Shown: in pieces, positions 33,296-42,265 of the stretch
Layout of the letters: every line of letters starts with the position of its first letter
How positions within the stretch are numbered: the first letter of the stretch is position 1
Source: Mycobacterium sp. AZCC_0083
GTDB lineage: Bacteria; Actinomycetota; Actinomycetes; Mycobacteriales; Mycobacteriaceae
NCBI RefSeq assembly: GCF_014202335.1
Contig: NZ_JACHGP010000010.1
Coordinates: forward strand, 304,272-368,271
Reading direction: 5' to 3'
Length of the DNA: 64,000 nucleotides
Made by a program: the position numbers and the translations under genes
The notes under the pieces: generated by a model
What the model saw: only the letters and a program-made list of their open reading frames with translations
Databases searched by the model: none
Told to the model about the DNA's origin: nothing

Positions 33296-33696
33296 GCGCT
33301 CCTGCCATTGAGATCGGAGCCAAGCTGCCCGAGCTCAAGCTCTACGGCGACCCGACGTTCATCGTCTCGACCGCCATCGCCACCCGCGATTACCAGGACG
33401 TGCACCACGACCGGGACAAGGCGCACGCGAAGGGTTCCAAGGACATCTTCGTCAACATCCTCACCGACACCGGCCTGGTACAGCGCTACATCACCGACTG
33501 GGCCGGACCCAACGCCGTCATCAAGACGATCGGGCTGCGGCTCGGCGTGCCCTGGTACGCCTACGACACCGTCGCGTTCAACGGCAAGGTGACGGCTGTG
33601 CAGGACGGGTTGATCACACTGAAGATCGTGGGCAGCAACAGCCTTGGTGATCACGTCATCGCCATTGCCACGGTGACGATTGGGGAGACAGCCTGA
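33292..33696 (+). CDS. chsH1: Steroid enoyl-CoA hydratase subunit ChsH1 (MaoC-like)
   Basis: A 134-residue single hot-dog MaoC-like protein from the ATG overlapping the chsH2 stop. The hydratase motif DYQDVHHDRDKAHAKGSKDIFVN carries the Asp and His of the active site. It supplies the catalytic residues of the ChsH1-ChsH2 heteromer acting on the steroid C22 side chain. Its stop overlaps the ltp2 ATG by one base. Confidence 0.94.
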   Translation: MSAPAIEIGAKLPELKLYGDPTFIVSTAIATRDYQDVHHDRDKAHAKGSKDIFVNILTDTGLVQRYITDWAGPNAVIKTIGLRLGVPWYAYDTVAFNGKVTAVQDGLITLKIVGSNSLGDHVIAIATVTIGETA

Positions 33697-34865
33697 TGCC
33701 AGGTGAACTGTCCGGAAAGGCAGCGATCGTCGGGATCGGCGCCACCGACTTCTCGAAGAACTCTGGCCGCAGCGAGTTGCGCCTTGCTGCCGAGTCGGTG
33801 CTCGATGCGCTCGACGACGCGGGTCTGACACCCGCCGACGTGGACGGCATGACGACGTTCACGATGGACTCCAATACCGAGGTCGCCGTCGCGAGGGCCA
33901 CCGGCATAGGGGATTTGAAGTTCTTCTCCAAGATCCACCACGGCGGCGGCGCGGCATGCGCCACCGTGCAGCAGGCGGCTGTCGCGGTCGCTACCGGCGT
34001 CGCGGACTGCGTGGTGGCGTACCGCGCGTTCAACGAACGCTCGGGCATGCGGTTCGGCCAGGTGCAGACCCGGCTGGTGGAGAATGCCGACTCGACCGGT
34101 GTCGACAACTCCTTCTCGTATCCGCACGGCTTGTCAACGCCCGCTGCACAAGTGGCGATGATTGCCAAGCGCTACATGCACCTCTCCGGTGCGACCAGCA
34201 AGGACTTCGGCGCCGTCTCCGTGGCCGACCGCAAGCACGCGGCGAAGAACCCGAAGGCGTACTTCTACGAGAAGCCGATCACCATTGAGGAGCACCAGAA
34301 CTCGAGGTGGATCGCCGAACCGCTGCGGCTCCTGGACTGCTGCCAGGAGACCGACGGAGCCGTCGCCCTCGTCATCGTGTCGGCGGAGCGGGCCAAGGAC
34401 CTGAAGAACCGGCCCGCCGTCATCGACGCGGCAGCGCAGGGCGCCAGCCCCGATCAGTATTCGATGGTGAGCTACTACCGGCCCGAGCTCGACGGGCTGC
34501 CCGAGATGGGCCTGGTCGGCAAGCAGCTGTGGGCGCAGTCCGGTTTGAAGCCCACCGACATCCAGACCGCGATCCTGTATGACCACTTCACGCCGTTCAC
34601 CCTGATCCAGTTGGAGGAGTTGGGGTTTTGCGGGTGGGGCGAGGCCAAGGACTTCATCGCCGATGGCGCCATCGAGGTCGGTGGACGGTTGCCCATCAAC
34701 ACCCACGGCGGCCAGCTCGGTGAGGCCTACATCCACGGCATGAACGGCATCGCCGAGGGCGTGCGCCAGTTGCGCGGGACGTCGGTCAACCCGGTGCCCG
34801 ATGTGGAGCACGTGTTGGTCACGGCCGGAACGGGCGTGCCTACCTCGGGCCTCATCCTCGGTTGA
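33696..34865 (+). CDS. ltp2: Steroid side-chain aldolase Ltp2
   Basis: A 389-residue thiolase-fold lipid-transfer-type protein lacking the standard thiolase nucleophile context. It has KIHHGGGAACATVQQAAVAVA, SYPHGLSTPAAQVAMIAKRYM, and the C-terminal NTHGGQLGEAYIHGMNGIAEGVRQLRG. Ltp2 performs the retro-aldol cleavage giving androstenedione and propionyl-CoA, working on the DUF35 domain of ChsH2. Last gene of the cyp125 operon. Confidence 0.94.
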   Translation: MPGELSGKAAIVGIGATDFSKNSGRSELRLAAESVLDALDDAGLTPADVDGMTTFTMDSNTEVAVARATGIGDLKFFSKIHHGGGAACATVQQAAVAVATGVADCVVAYRAFNERSGMRFGQVQTRLVENADSTGVDNSFSYPHGLSTPAAQVAMIAKRYMHLSGATSKDFGAVSVADRKHAAKNPKAYFYEKPITIEEHQNSRWIAEPLRLLDCCQETDGAVALVIVSAERAKDLKNRPAVIDAAAQGASPDQYSMVSYYRPELDGLPEMGLVGKQLWAQSGLKPTDIQTAILYDHFTPFTLIQLEELGFCGWGEAKDFIADGAIEVGGRLPINTHGGQLGEAYIHGMNGIAEGVRQLRGTSVNPVPDVEHVLVTAGTGVPTSGLILG

Positions 34866-35938
34866 GGTGGCAAGGAGGCTCGGACGAGGCTTCCAGGCCT
34901 GAAGACTAGCGGCACAGATGACGTGGCTCTCGCCGCGGGATGTGACCGCGAACGGCGCCGATTTGAAACCTGCTACTTCGACGGTGGCCCACCGCGGGCA
35001 CCCGGCGCTCGTCGTGTTGAGGGCGGAGTTAGAACGCTCCAGCAAACTGTTTGTCATTGAATATCAAGATCGATCTATTCGCTGGCGGCAGCCAACGGCG
35101 TGATCATGACCGCGGCACCGGCTGACCTAAGCCAGCGACCTCCCGTTCGTACCTTTGGTCGGATTTACGGGCGTGAAGATTGTTTACTCAGCGAAACCCC
35201 AGTACAGCAAAATGACGCCACCGAAAACTCACCTGCACGATGCTCGAAGTATTTGATATCGCTCCTAACAGGGGAAACGTCCAACGGATTCCGAAGGGTC
35301 CCGACACCAACTAGTTTCGCAGGGAATCTCTGACTGGTGCGCGCGAACTTAACCGTTGACGGCACTTTTGGCAAAGGCCTAACATTAGCCAAGCTCGACA
35401 GCAAAGGACGGAATGTGGGGGCGTCGGAGGAGGGCCGGTGCTAGCGCAGGCGCCAACCTGCCTACCGGCGATGAGGGAGTGCCGAGGGCACCAGTGCCGA
35501 CTCGGTCACTGCTTTGTGCCCCTTATGGACAAGGGGTGGTAGCGACCAAAGGCAAGATCGCCATCATCAACGACGCGAATCAATTCAATCAATGGGGGGA
35601 GGCAATCAATGGTGCGCCTGCGGTGTGCGACTGAAATGGGGGAACGCACTGTCTCTGGAGTGATTCCCGAGGACATTTTACGAGGAGTCCGAAGACCCCT
35701 CGATGGCGTTCCGACCATCAGCCTGTCCAGCGACCTCGGGAATCACCCGATTCCGGGCCCGGTGTCCTGCGTCATTCCAACCGACTGCCCGCCGATGGCG
35801 CATAGGGACCCGAGGGCTCCGTCCAATGGTCTTGTACGCGAACAACTGTCGGCGTCACGGTCGCGCACGTATGATCCGGATGGTCGAACCGCTCCGTCCA
35901 CTCGACCGATTTCGCAAATTGGACACCTACCGGGGGTA
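34866..35938. other. 1-kb region without a supported gene at the island boundary
   Basis: No convincing coding sequence. Short frames at 34918-35103 and 35413-35634 lack family features. A frame open from 35609 into the LuxR gene has an unstructured 110-residue N-terminal part. The stretch 35020-35400 is visibly less GC-rich than the steroid genes, with runs such as TGTTTGTCATTGAATATC. It marks the change from the conserved steroid island to the accessory surface locus and probably holds the promoter of the first LuxR-type gene. Confidence 0.5.
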
Positions 35939-36634
35939 GTGGAATCCAGTCATCAGCGTCCTGATGCCAAAATTCTGATCCTCGACGGCTGCACGCTTCA
36001 ACGCGAGAATCTAGCCGCGGTCTTCGCCGTCAACGGCAATTCCGTGCCGGCGCTCGCCTGGGATGTGCCGTCGTTGCGCGCTTCGGCGGACGTAGCCACT
36101 CCGGACATCGTTCTGTTGAACATGCTCTCCAGCGAGAACGTGACACTGCTCAATTCGCTACGGGAGACATGCCCGCAAGCAAAGGTGATCGTTGTCGGCA
36201 TTTCCGAGGACGATGAATCGGAGATCGTCGCGTGCGCTGAAGCGGGCGTTGCCGGCTACCATCTGCGAACCGAGTCGCTCAGCGACCTGTTTGACCTGAT
36301 CTCCAAGGTCTACGACGGAGAGTCCCTTTGCTCGCCAAAGGTTTCCGCAATCCTGCTCAAACGCTTGTCGGCGCTCGCTGCGCAGCGGCAGCCGGAGGCG
36401 AGGGAACTAGTTCTGACAGCACGTGAGATCCAGATCCTGCGGATGTTGGAGATAGGTCTGTCGAATCGAGACATCGCAGACCGGCTGTGTATCGCGTTGC
36501 ACACGGTGAAGAACCACGTGCACAGTGTCCTGGGAAAGCTCGGGGTCAGCACGCGGGCTCAGGCGGTGGCGGTCTCGCGCTCATTTCAGTACACCGAGCT
36601 GAACGCGAAGGGCCTAGGCACCGAGCTGGTCTGA
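35939..36634 (+). CDS. LuxR/NarL-type regulator with degenerate receiver, copy 1
   Basis: A 231-residue protein from the GTG at 35939, chosen by comparison with copy 2; the frame is open back to 35609 and the true start is uncertain. The N-terminal receiver-like domain (AKILILDGCTLQRENLAAVF) has DG instead of the acidic DD pair. It has Asn in PDIVLLNMLSS where the phosphoacceptor Asp is expected, and Arg in GYHLRTESL in place of the conserved Lys. The C-terminal LuxR helix-turn-helix is intact (LTAREIQILRMLEIGLSNRDIADRL, HTVKNHVHSVLGKLGVSTRAQA). It is therefore probably not controlled by phosphorylation. It is followed after 5 bp by repeated element 1. Confidence 0.85.
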   Translation: MESSHQRPDAKILILDGCTLQRENLAAVFAVNGNSVPALAWDVPSLRASADVATPDIVLLNMLSSENVTLLNSLRETCPQAKVIVVGISEDDESEIVACAEAGVAGYHLRTESLSDLFDLISKVYDGESLCSPKVSAILLKRLSALAAQRQPEARELVLTAREIQILRMLEIGLSNRDIADRLCIALHTVKNHVHSVLGKLGVSTRAQAVAVSRSFQYTELNAKGLGTELV

Positions 36635-36639
36635 AGATG

Positions 36640-36692
36640 GCTCCGACGGTCCATATACGGCCGGGCAGGGCGGGGTCGATAGTGAATCGGTG
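36640..36692 (+). promoter_or_regulatory. Repeated ~55-bp element, copy 1
   Basis: Contains GGTCCATATACGG and CGATAGTGAA separated by 16 bp, matching copies at 39070 and 56778, where the spacing is 15. It lies just after LuxR copy 1 and 210 bp upstream of the repeat-rich surface protein gene. This is the most diverged of the three copies. Confidence 0.6.
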
Positions 36693-36901
36693 CGATATGA
36701 GTTGGCTCAATCCCGTTGCTTCAGGAGCGTTGACGCAGCTCTGCGGGAAACGCGGCCGGACTGGTTGCTGACGACATGGCGAAGCCCGCCCGCTCGCGGG
36801 CTCGTCCGGGCGCGCCTCCTTCGCCTCGGCGCGTCGAGTGACGGTAGCCAGGTTCGCCGCCGCAGGCTGACCGTGCCACCGCACTCAAGGAGTGCAAGCT
36901 A

Positions 36902-38020
36902 ATGCGCGGCCAGACATGGCCTTCGCGCTTCTGGACGCCGCTGCCCCAGAAGCGACGGCATGGTGGTCCGTCCGAGCGTCCCGCCAATCGCGTTGTTGGT
37001 GCGGCTATCGTCGCAGGTGGCCTCGCCTTCAGTGTCTCGCTCTACCCACTACCGGATGGACCGAATCTCCTTTACCCATTCCCGCCCAACCACGAGTCAT
37101 CGTCGGATTCCCAGAAGGTGGCCGGCGCAAAGTTCCTTAGCTACAAGAACTCGGGTTCTTTCACGCTGAAATTGGCGGACATGGTGAAGTTGGTTGCGCT
37201 GAACCACGACTTCCCGGGCTTCGGGGCGGACGGGTTACTAGACCTGGCGATGACCTACGGGTTGCCGAATGTGGTGAGGTCGCTTCAACTCCTCGACTCG
37301 CTGGGCCCTCTGAGGCACAGCTTTCCGAGTGTCTCACGTGGCGGGGGTGGCGGGGGTGGCGGATCGTCCGATGTTCCCGGGGACCTGTGGCCGGCCTTGA
37401 TGTTGTTGCTCGACTTCTTGGAGCAGAACCCGCCAAGTCTCGCGGGTGGCGACGGACTGCGGGATCTCATCACCAACGTCTTCCCGAAGTTGGCGGTGTC
37501 CCTTGGCATCCCGCTCGCTCCAACCGCGCCGTCACCCGAGACGCAAGTCTCGGCACTTGTCGCGGCTCCGGAGTTCACTCCAATCGAAGCCCAGAATTTG
37601 GCGGCCCCGGACCCTCCAGTCTCGGGATTCGCTCAGGCTCCCGTTTCGGCGCCCGTCGAAGGCGCGGTCTCGGCATCTGTCGAATCCGCGGCCCCGGCAT
37701 CTGTCGAACCCGCGGCTCCGGCTCCTACCGAGGTTCCTGTCTCGGTGTCTGTCGAAGCTCCGGTTTCCGCACCGGATCCGCCCAGTGTTTCGGTGCCGGA
37801 ACCGGATCCGCCGAGTCCCGATCCTCCGTCGTCACCAGCAGGTGGAACGGATGCGAGTTCCGCGGGGGACTCCGGTGGTGGTTCTACGGGGGACTCCGGT
37901 GGTGGTTCCGCGGGGAGTTCCGGTGGTGGTTCCGCGGGGAGCTCCGGTGGTGGTTCCGCGGGGAGCTCCGGTGGTGGTTCTGAGGGGAGCTCCGGTGGTG
38001 GAACCTCGGGCGGTGAATGA
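36902..38020 (+). CDS. Repeat-rich surface or secreted protein
   Basis: A 372-residue protein with an AAGGAG ribosome-binding site. A basic N-terminus (RHGGPSERPANR) and one hydrophobic stretch VVGAAIVAGGLAFSVSLYPL near residue 31-50 act as signal or anchor. A ~130-residue globular part contains FTLKLADMVKLVALNHDFPG and MLLLDFLEQNPPSL, interrupted by a Gly run. It is followed by a Pro/Ala/Val/Ser-rich spacer of imperfect repeats (VSAPVE, VSASVE, APASVE) and six SAGSSGGG-type octapeptides. No family recognised. Element 1 upstream suggests control by the neighbouring LuxR regulators. Confidence 0.75.
   Translation: MRGQTWPSRFWTPLPQKRRHGGPSERPANRVVGAAIVAGGLAFSVSLYPLPDGPNLLYPFPPNHESSSDSQKVAGAKFLSYKNSGSFTLKLADMVKLVALNHDFPGFGADGLLDLAMTYGLPNVVRSLQLLDSLGPLRHSFPSVSRGGGGGGGGSSDVPGDLWPALMLLLDFLEQNPPSLAGGDGLRDLITNVFPKLAVSLGIPLAPTAPSPETQVSALVAAPEFTPIEAQNLAAPDPPVSGFAQAPVSAPVEGAVSASVESAAPASVEPAAPAPTEVPVSVSVEAPVSAPDPPSVSVPEPDPPSPDPPSSPAGGTDASSAGDSGGGSTGDSGGGSAGSSGGGSAGSSGGGSAGSSGGGSEGSSGGGTSGGE
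37859..38002 (+). repeat. Six 24-bp tandem repeats inside the surface protein gene
   Basis: The unit encodes S-(A/T/E)-G-(D/S)-S-G-G-G. The third, fourth and fifth units are almost identical at the DNA level (GGGGAGCTCCGGTGGTGGTT), so copy number may vary between strains without changing the frame. Confidence 0.8.
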
Positions 38021-38373
38021 CCTCAGGCGCCCGGCTCCCTTCATGGCCGACGACCGACTCCTCGAAGCCGGGAGATGGCAAATGCGGCAAATGCTGAACG
38101 GACCTTTTACCGAGTGGACGCTCCTAGCGCGCGTTGTCCGGCCAGCAGACAGTGCCGCTGCCGGTGCCCCGCGGGTTCCGCCCGCTCCGGCGGGTGAGCG
38201 AGCACCGCGTTCAGGTACCGCTCTGTCGGAGTCCGTCCACATGCAGCAGGCCTGTAACGGTCAGCAAAGCGGGCCCGATTCGGGATCGCATCCGAGCTCA
38301 CGCGGAACACGGGGGCTGGGACACGCCGCCGACCTGTTCGGGTAGCTCGGAGATAGCGCAGGAGAGCCGACAT
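38021..38373. other. Leader region of LuxR copy 2
   Basis: No gene supported. It holds a small GC hairpin CCCGC-TCCG-GCGGG at 38181-38194 and the ribosome-binding site AGGAGAG before the next gene. A frame open from 38134 joins the LuxR gene but has no recognisable domain upstream of the ATG at 38374. Confidence 0.45.
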
Positions 38374-39033
38374 ATGCAAGATCCAGGACGGGACGAACGG
38401 ATCTTGATCATCGACGACTGCACGCTCTATCGCGAAAATCTGGCCGCCATTTTCGCCCTGAACGGAATGGCCGCTCCATGCGTCGCGTGGGATTTGCCCT
38501 CTTTGGTCACGGCGCTTGAAGGAATCGAGCCGAGCGTCGTCCTTCTAAACATCGAGACCCGTGGCAGTGCCTTGTTGCTCCAGGCGGCGATGGACATCTG
38601 TCCGAGCTTGCGAGTGATCGTCCTGGGTGCGTCCGAGGACAACGAATCGGAGATCGTCGCGTGCGCCGAGGCGGGTGTGGCCGGCTATCACATGCGCACC
38701 GACTCGCTCGAAGACTTGCTTGTATTGATACGAAACGTTGCTGCCGGGGGTACATGTTGCTCGCCACGAGTGTCAGCAATTTTGCTCCGCCGCTTGTCGG
38801 CCCTTGCTTCGCAGCGGCAACCGGCGGCGAAGGAACTAGCTCTCACGACGCGCGAGGTCCAGATCTTGAGGATGCTGGAACTGGGTCAGTCGAATCAGGA
38901 CATTGCGACGCAACTCTCCATCGCAATACACACGGTCAAGAATCACGTGCACAGCCTGCTGACCAAGCTCGGGGTGAGCACACGCGCCGAGGCAGCGGCA
39001 GTCTCCCGGACCATCCGGCTACACCAAGGGTGA
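38374..39033 (+). CDS. LuxR/NarL-type regulator with degenerate receiver, copy 2
   Basis: A 219-residue paralogue of copy 1 from an ATG with AGGAGAG 8 bp upstream. The acidic pair is kept (ILIIDDCTLYRENLAAIF), but the phosphoacceptor position is Asn (PSVVLLNIETRG) and the Lys position is Arg (GYHMRTDSLED). The C-terminal helix-turn-helix has LTTREVQILRMLELGQSNQDIATQL and HTVKNHVHSLLTKLGVSTRAEA. The receiver likely works through ligand binding or constitutively. Its position before element 2 and the glycan operon suggests it controls that operon. Confidence 0.88.
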   Translation: MQDPGRDERILIIDDCTLYRENLAAIFALNGMAAPCVAWDLPSLVTALEGIEPSVVLLNIETRGSALLLQAAMDICPSLRVIVLGASEDNESEIVACAEAGVAGYHMRTDSLEDLLVLIRNVAAGGTCCSPRVSAILLRRLSALASQRQPAAKELALTTREVQILRMLELGQSNQDIATQLSIAIHTVKNHVHSLLTKLGVSTRAEAAAVSRTIRLHQG

Positions 39034-39069
39034 ACACGTGCGAACTAGGCACTGGGCTAGTCAAAATTC

Positions 39070-39124
39070 GCTCTGATGGTCCATGTACGGAGCCATTGCG
39101 GGCACCGATAGTGAAGTGGTGTTC
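39070..39124 (+). promoter_or_regulatory. Repeated ~55-bp element, copy 2 (upstream of glycan operon)
   Basis: Matches copy 3 at 46 of 55 positions without gaps. The last 24 bases of the two are identical and include CACCGATAGTGAAGTGG. It starts 37 bp after LuxR copy 2 and lies ~340 bp upstream of glmS. Interpreted as a shared promoter or regulator-binding element. Confidence 0.65.
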
Positions 39125-39462
39125 CTCGGGTTAGCTCCAGACGGTGGTAGGCGATCGCTGGCGAACGGATCGGTCTCGCTCGGTTCGACGCAAGGCGCGT
39201 CACCCGGTTCGGCGACGTTCGCATCGACTCGGTCGGTGACGACGCCGAGATTGCGCATTGCACGGTTGCTCCACTTCTCAGAATCTCCAAGCACCGATTC
39301 CTCACACTGTCCCTCACCATTTCGTCAATCCGCTCTGGATGAGAGTTGCCCACGCGACATCGCGAATTGCGAGGCGCCGAACCCGCAGCCATCCGCACGC
39401 GCGTCGTCGGCGCCACTCCACACCGGATTCTCCGCGGCCGGCACGGATCAGGAGGCAGGGTG
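39125..39462. other. Long leader upstream of glmS
   Basis: About 340 bp without a supported gene between element 2 and glmS. GlmS genes can carry a glmS ribozyme in Firmicutes, but no such fold is apparent here. The end contains AGGAGG 5-10 bp before the glmS ATG. Confidence 0.4.
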
Positions 39463-41250
39463 ATGTGCGGCATCATCGCGTGCCGGACGCACGCGCCCGC
39501 GATCGACTACCTCCTTACCGCACTCGGCCGACTCGAGTACCGCGGTTACGACTCAGTCGGGGTCGCCGTGCAAACGACCAGCGGCGAGGTAGCGCGGTTC
39601 CGCACGGTCGGACGGGTCGGCGCACTCGATCGGTTGCTGCGCGACCGGACCGGACCAGCACTCGATGGCGTTGGCATTGGTCACACGCGGTGGGCAACGC
39701 ACGGGCCGGCTACCGAGACCAACGCACACCCGCACAGCGACTGCACCGGCCGGATCAGTCTCGTCCACAACGGAATCATCGAGAACGCCGACAGACTACG
39801 ACACGCACTGACGACGTCGGGCCATCGCTTCGCCACAACCGTCGACAGCGAAGTCATATGCCACCTGATCGAAGATCAATTGGACATCTATGGAGACCTA
39901 TTGGGCGCAGTACAGGCCGCCCTCACTCCGCTCGAAGGCTCCTGGGCGCTCGCGGTCTTGGAGGAACGAACCGGTCGGGTCGTAGTCGCCGCTCAACGCT
40001 CTCCACTACTCGTCGCACACACGAGCCATGGCGACTTCGCGGCAAGTGACATCGCCGCGGTCGCCGACTGGGTGGATGAATTCCGGGTGCTCGATGACGG
40101 TGAAGTCGTCGAGCTCACGGGCGCCAACGGCTGGCACGATCATGGAATTGGTGCCGTGGCGCCGGTGATGGGTAGGTACATCTGGCGTACGAGTCACGCG
40201 GACTTGAACGGCCACGCCGATTACATGGCCAAGGAGATCGACGAACAGCCCGAGGCCGTAACGCGGGTGCTCGACGAGTTCGGCGATCGCGTCGCAGACG
40301 GGTCACTCTGGACCGATCTCGGATTGGCGCCGTTCGACCGTGTACAGGTAATCGGTTGTGGCACTTCCCTGAACGCGGGCAGCGTGATTCGCAACGTGGT
40401 GCGACGCCTCGGCGGGTTACCGGTGGTGCTCACGGTTGCCAGCGAAGCCGCCGAGGAGATCGTCGAGCCCCGCACATTGCGCCTCGCCATCAGCCAATCG
40501 GGTGAAACGGCCGACCTGCTGAATGCCATCGATCTGCAGGAGACTTCCCAGCCGCCGGTGCTGGCCCTCACCAACAACCCTTTCTCCACGCTTGCGCGCC
40601 GTGCGGACGCCGTCATGACGTGTGCAGCAGGCCCGGAAATCGGAGTGGCAGCCACCAAGACCTTCGTATGTCAGATCGTTGCCGGTGTCGCGGTTATGGT
40701 TTCGGCGCTCGTCGCCACTGACCGGCTCTCGGTCACCGCCGCCACCAGGCTCGTCGACGACCTCCGACGGCTGCCGGATCGTCTGGCGGCGGCCGGCACC
40801 GTGGCCAAGTGTGTGGTCCCCCCGATTGCCGACGAGTTGATCGACGCCAGTGGCTTCATCTTCATCGCCAGGGGGACGGCGCTTCCCTATGCTGCCGAGG
40901 GCGCGCTGAAACTCAAGGAACTCAGCTACCGATGGGCCGAGCACTACCCGGCAGGTGAGCTCAAGCACGGACCACTTGCGCTGGTCTGCGACGGAGTTCC
41001 CGTTGTAGCCATAGCGAGCGCGGACCCGAGACTAGCCCACAACGTCGCCGAGGTCAGGGCTCGAGGCGGGCGCATCATCAGCATCGGATCACCCGGTGGC
41101 ACAGTTCCCGTCGTGAGCGACCTCGCCGCACCGTGGGGCCCGATCGAGACCGTCATCCCGCTGCAGATCCTGGCCCGAAATCTGGCCCTGGCCTTGGGAT
41201 GTGACGTCGACAAACCCCGTAACCTCGCCAAATCAGTGACGGTGGAATAG
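39463..41250 (+). CDS. glmS: Glutamine:fructose-6-phosphate aminotransferase (GlmS paralogue)
   Basis: A 595-residue enzyme. The ATG at 39463 is certain because the catalytic Cys must be residue 2 (MCGIIACR). The glutaminase domain has LEYRGYDSVGV, GHTRWATHG and HNGIIEN. Two SIS isomerase domains follow (VIGCGTSLNAG, ISQSGETADLL, LKLKELSYRWAEHYPAGELKHGP), and the C-terminal tail KPRNLAKSVTVE is typical. It makes glucosamine-6-phosphate. Because mycobacteria have a housekeeping glmS elsewhere, this copy at the head of a glycan operon probably boosts amino-sugar supply for polymer synthesis. Confidence 0.93.
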   Translation: MCGIIACRTHAPAIDYLLTALGRLEYRGYDSVGVAVQTTSGEVARFRTVGRVGALDRLLRDRTGPALDGVGIGHTRWATHGPATETNAHPHSDCTGRISLVHNGIIENADRLRHALTTSGHRFATTVDSEVICHLIEDQLDIYGDLLGAVQAALTPLEGSWALAVLEERTGRVVVAAQRSPLLVAHTSHGDFAASDIAAVADWVDEFRVLDDGEVVELTGANGWHDHGIGAVAPVMGRYIWRTSHADLNGHADYMAKEIDEQPEAVTRVLDEFGDRVADGSLWTDLGLAPFDRVQVIGCGTSLNAGSVIRNVVRRLGGLPVVLTVASEAAEEIVEPRTLRLAISQSGETADLLNAIDLQETSQPPVLALTNNPFSTLARRADAVMTCAAGPEIGVAATKTFVCQIVAGVAVMVSALVATDRLSVTAATRLVDDLRRLPDRLAAAGTVAKCVVPPIADELIDASGFIFIARGTALPYAAEGALKLKELSYRWAEHYPAGELKHGPLALVCDGVPVVAIASADPRLAHNVAEVRARGGRIISIGSPGGTVPVVSDLAAPWGPIETVIPLQILARNLALALGCDVDKPRNLAKSVTVE

Positions 41251-41337
41251 CCGAGTGAACCGCCACCAGCCTAGCGGCAGATATCTGCCTGGACCCCCCA
41301 ACGACATTGCAACGTCCGAACAGAGTGGAGCCGAGAA

Positions 41338-42207
41338 ATGACCGATATACAGACCAATGACGTCGAAATCATGAGCGTCCCAACGCAACTACCGACAGCG
41401 GCGGTTCACGACCCCATCGAGCACCGGCGGCGTACCTTCGGCGGGCTCCACGTGCCGGCATCGACTGTCAGCCTGGTGATCCCAGTCAGAAACGAGGCCC
41501 GCAACATAGCCTGGGTGCTCGAGCAGATCGCCGACGACGTGGACGAGATCATCCTCGTCGACGGAGACTCGACCGACGCGACACTGATCACCGCGTGCAG
41601 CTACCGGCCCGACATCAGGGTGGTTCCCCAGGACGGCGTCGGCAAGGGCAGCGCGCTACGAACAGGATTCCGGGCCGCCACCGGCGACTTCATCGTGATG
41701 ATGGATGCGGACGGCAGCATGTCGCCCCAGGAAATCCGCCACTACGTGCATTTCTTGGCCAACGGGTACGACTTCGTCAAGGGATCGCGATTCATCGGTG
41801 GGGGTGGGTCGTTGGACATCACCCCGTTCCGACGGCTCGGCAACCGATTCCTGCTCGGGGTGTTCAATTCCCTCTACGACGCCGACCTCACCGACCTGTG
41901 TTACGGCTTCTGCGCGTTTCACCGTCGATATCTCGAGCACCTTGCACTCTCGGCGACGGGGTTCGAGATCGAGGCGGAAATGACCGTTCATGCGATGCAG
42001 GCCGGTCTTCGGATCGCCGAGGTGCCGAGTCTGGAAATGCCGCGGAGGTCGGGCAAGTCAAACCTCCATGCAATCCGCGACGGTATTCGGGTGCTGCGCA
42101 CCGTCCTACGCGGCCACCGCTCCGGACTGTCCGGATACCTCGCGCAGACACTGTCGCATAGCAGTGGCTCACAGCAACTCGGACAACCCCGCCAATCTTC
42201 CCGATGA
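41338..42207 (+). CDS. GT2 glycosyltransferase (dolichyl-phosphate-sugar-synthase-like)
   Basis: A 289-residue GT-A glycosyltransferase. STVSLVIPVRNEARNIAWVLEQI and the DXD-type MMDADGSMSPQEI are followed by YDFVKGSRFIGGGGSLDITPFRRLGNRFL, typical of polyprenyl-phosphate glycosyl transfer enzymes. There are no clear membrane helices apart from a hydrophobic LLGVFNSLY. It probably transfers the first or a later sugar to a lipid carrier for the exported polymer. Confidence 0.87.
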   Translation: MTDIQTNDVEIMSVPTQLPTAAVHDPIEHRRRTFGGLHVPASTVSLVIPVRNEARNIAWVLEQIADDVDEIILVDGDSTDATLITACSYRPDIRVVPQDGVGKGSALRTGFRAATGDFIVMMDADGSMSPQEIRHYVHFLANGYDFVKGSRFIGGGGSLDITPFRRLGNRFLLGVFNSLYDADLTDLCYGFCAFHRRYLEHLALSATGFEIEAEMTVHAMQAGLRIAEVPSLEMPRRSGKSNLHAIRDGIRVLRTVLRGHRSGLSGYLAQTLSHSSGSQQLGQPRQSSR

Positions 42208-42265
42208 ACGGGCACATGAAGAGTCCGCACTCAAAGCGCCATCGTCGACTAGGAGATTGACGGAG

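Noticed and set aside
34918..35634. Short frames 34918-35103 and 35413-35634
   Set aside because: No ribosome-binding site, no domain and biased composition; left in the no-gene region.
35609..35938. 110-residue N-terminal extension of LuxR copy 1
   Set aside because: No domain, not present in copy 2, and composition unlike coding sequence; the start is still uncertain.
37387..37983. Alternative-frame proteins across the repeat-rich gene
   Set aside because: Low-complexity shadows created by the 24-bp repeats.
39125..39462. glmS ribozyme
   Set aside because: No conserved core could be traced and the ribozyme is known from Firmicutes, not mycobacteria.
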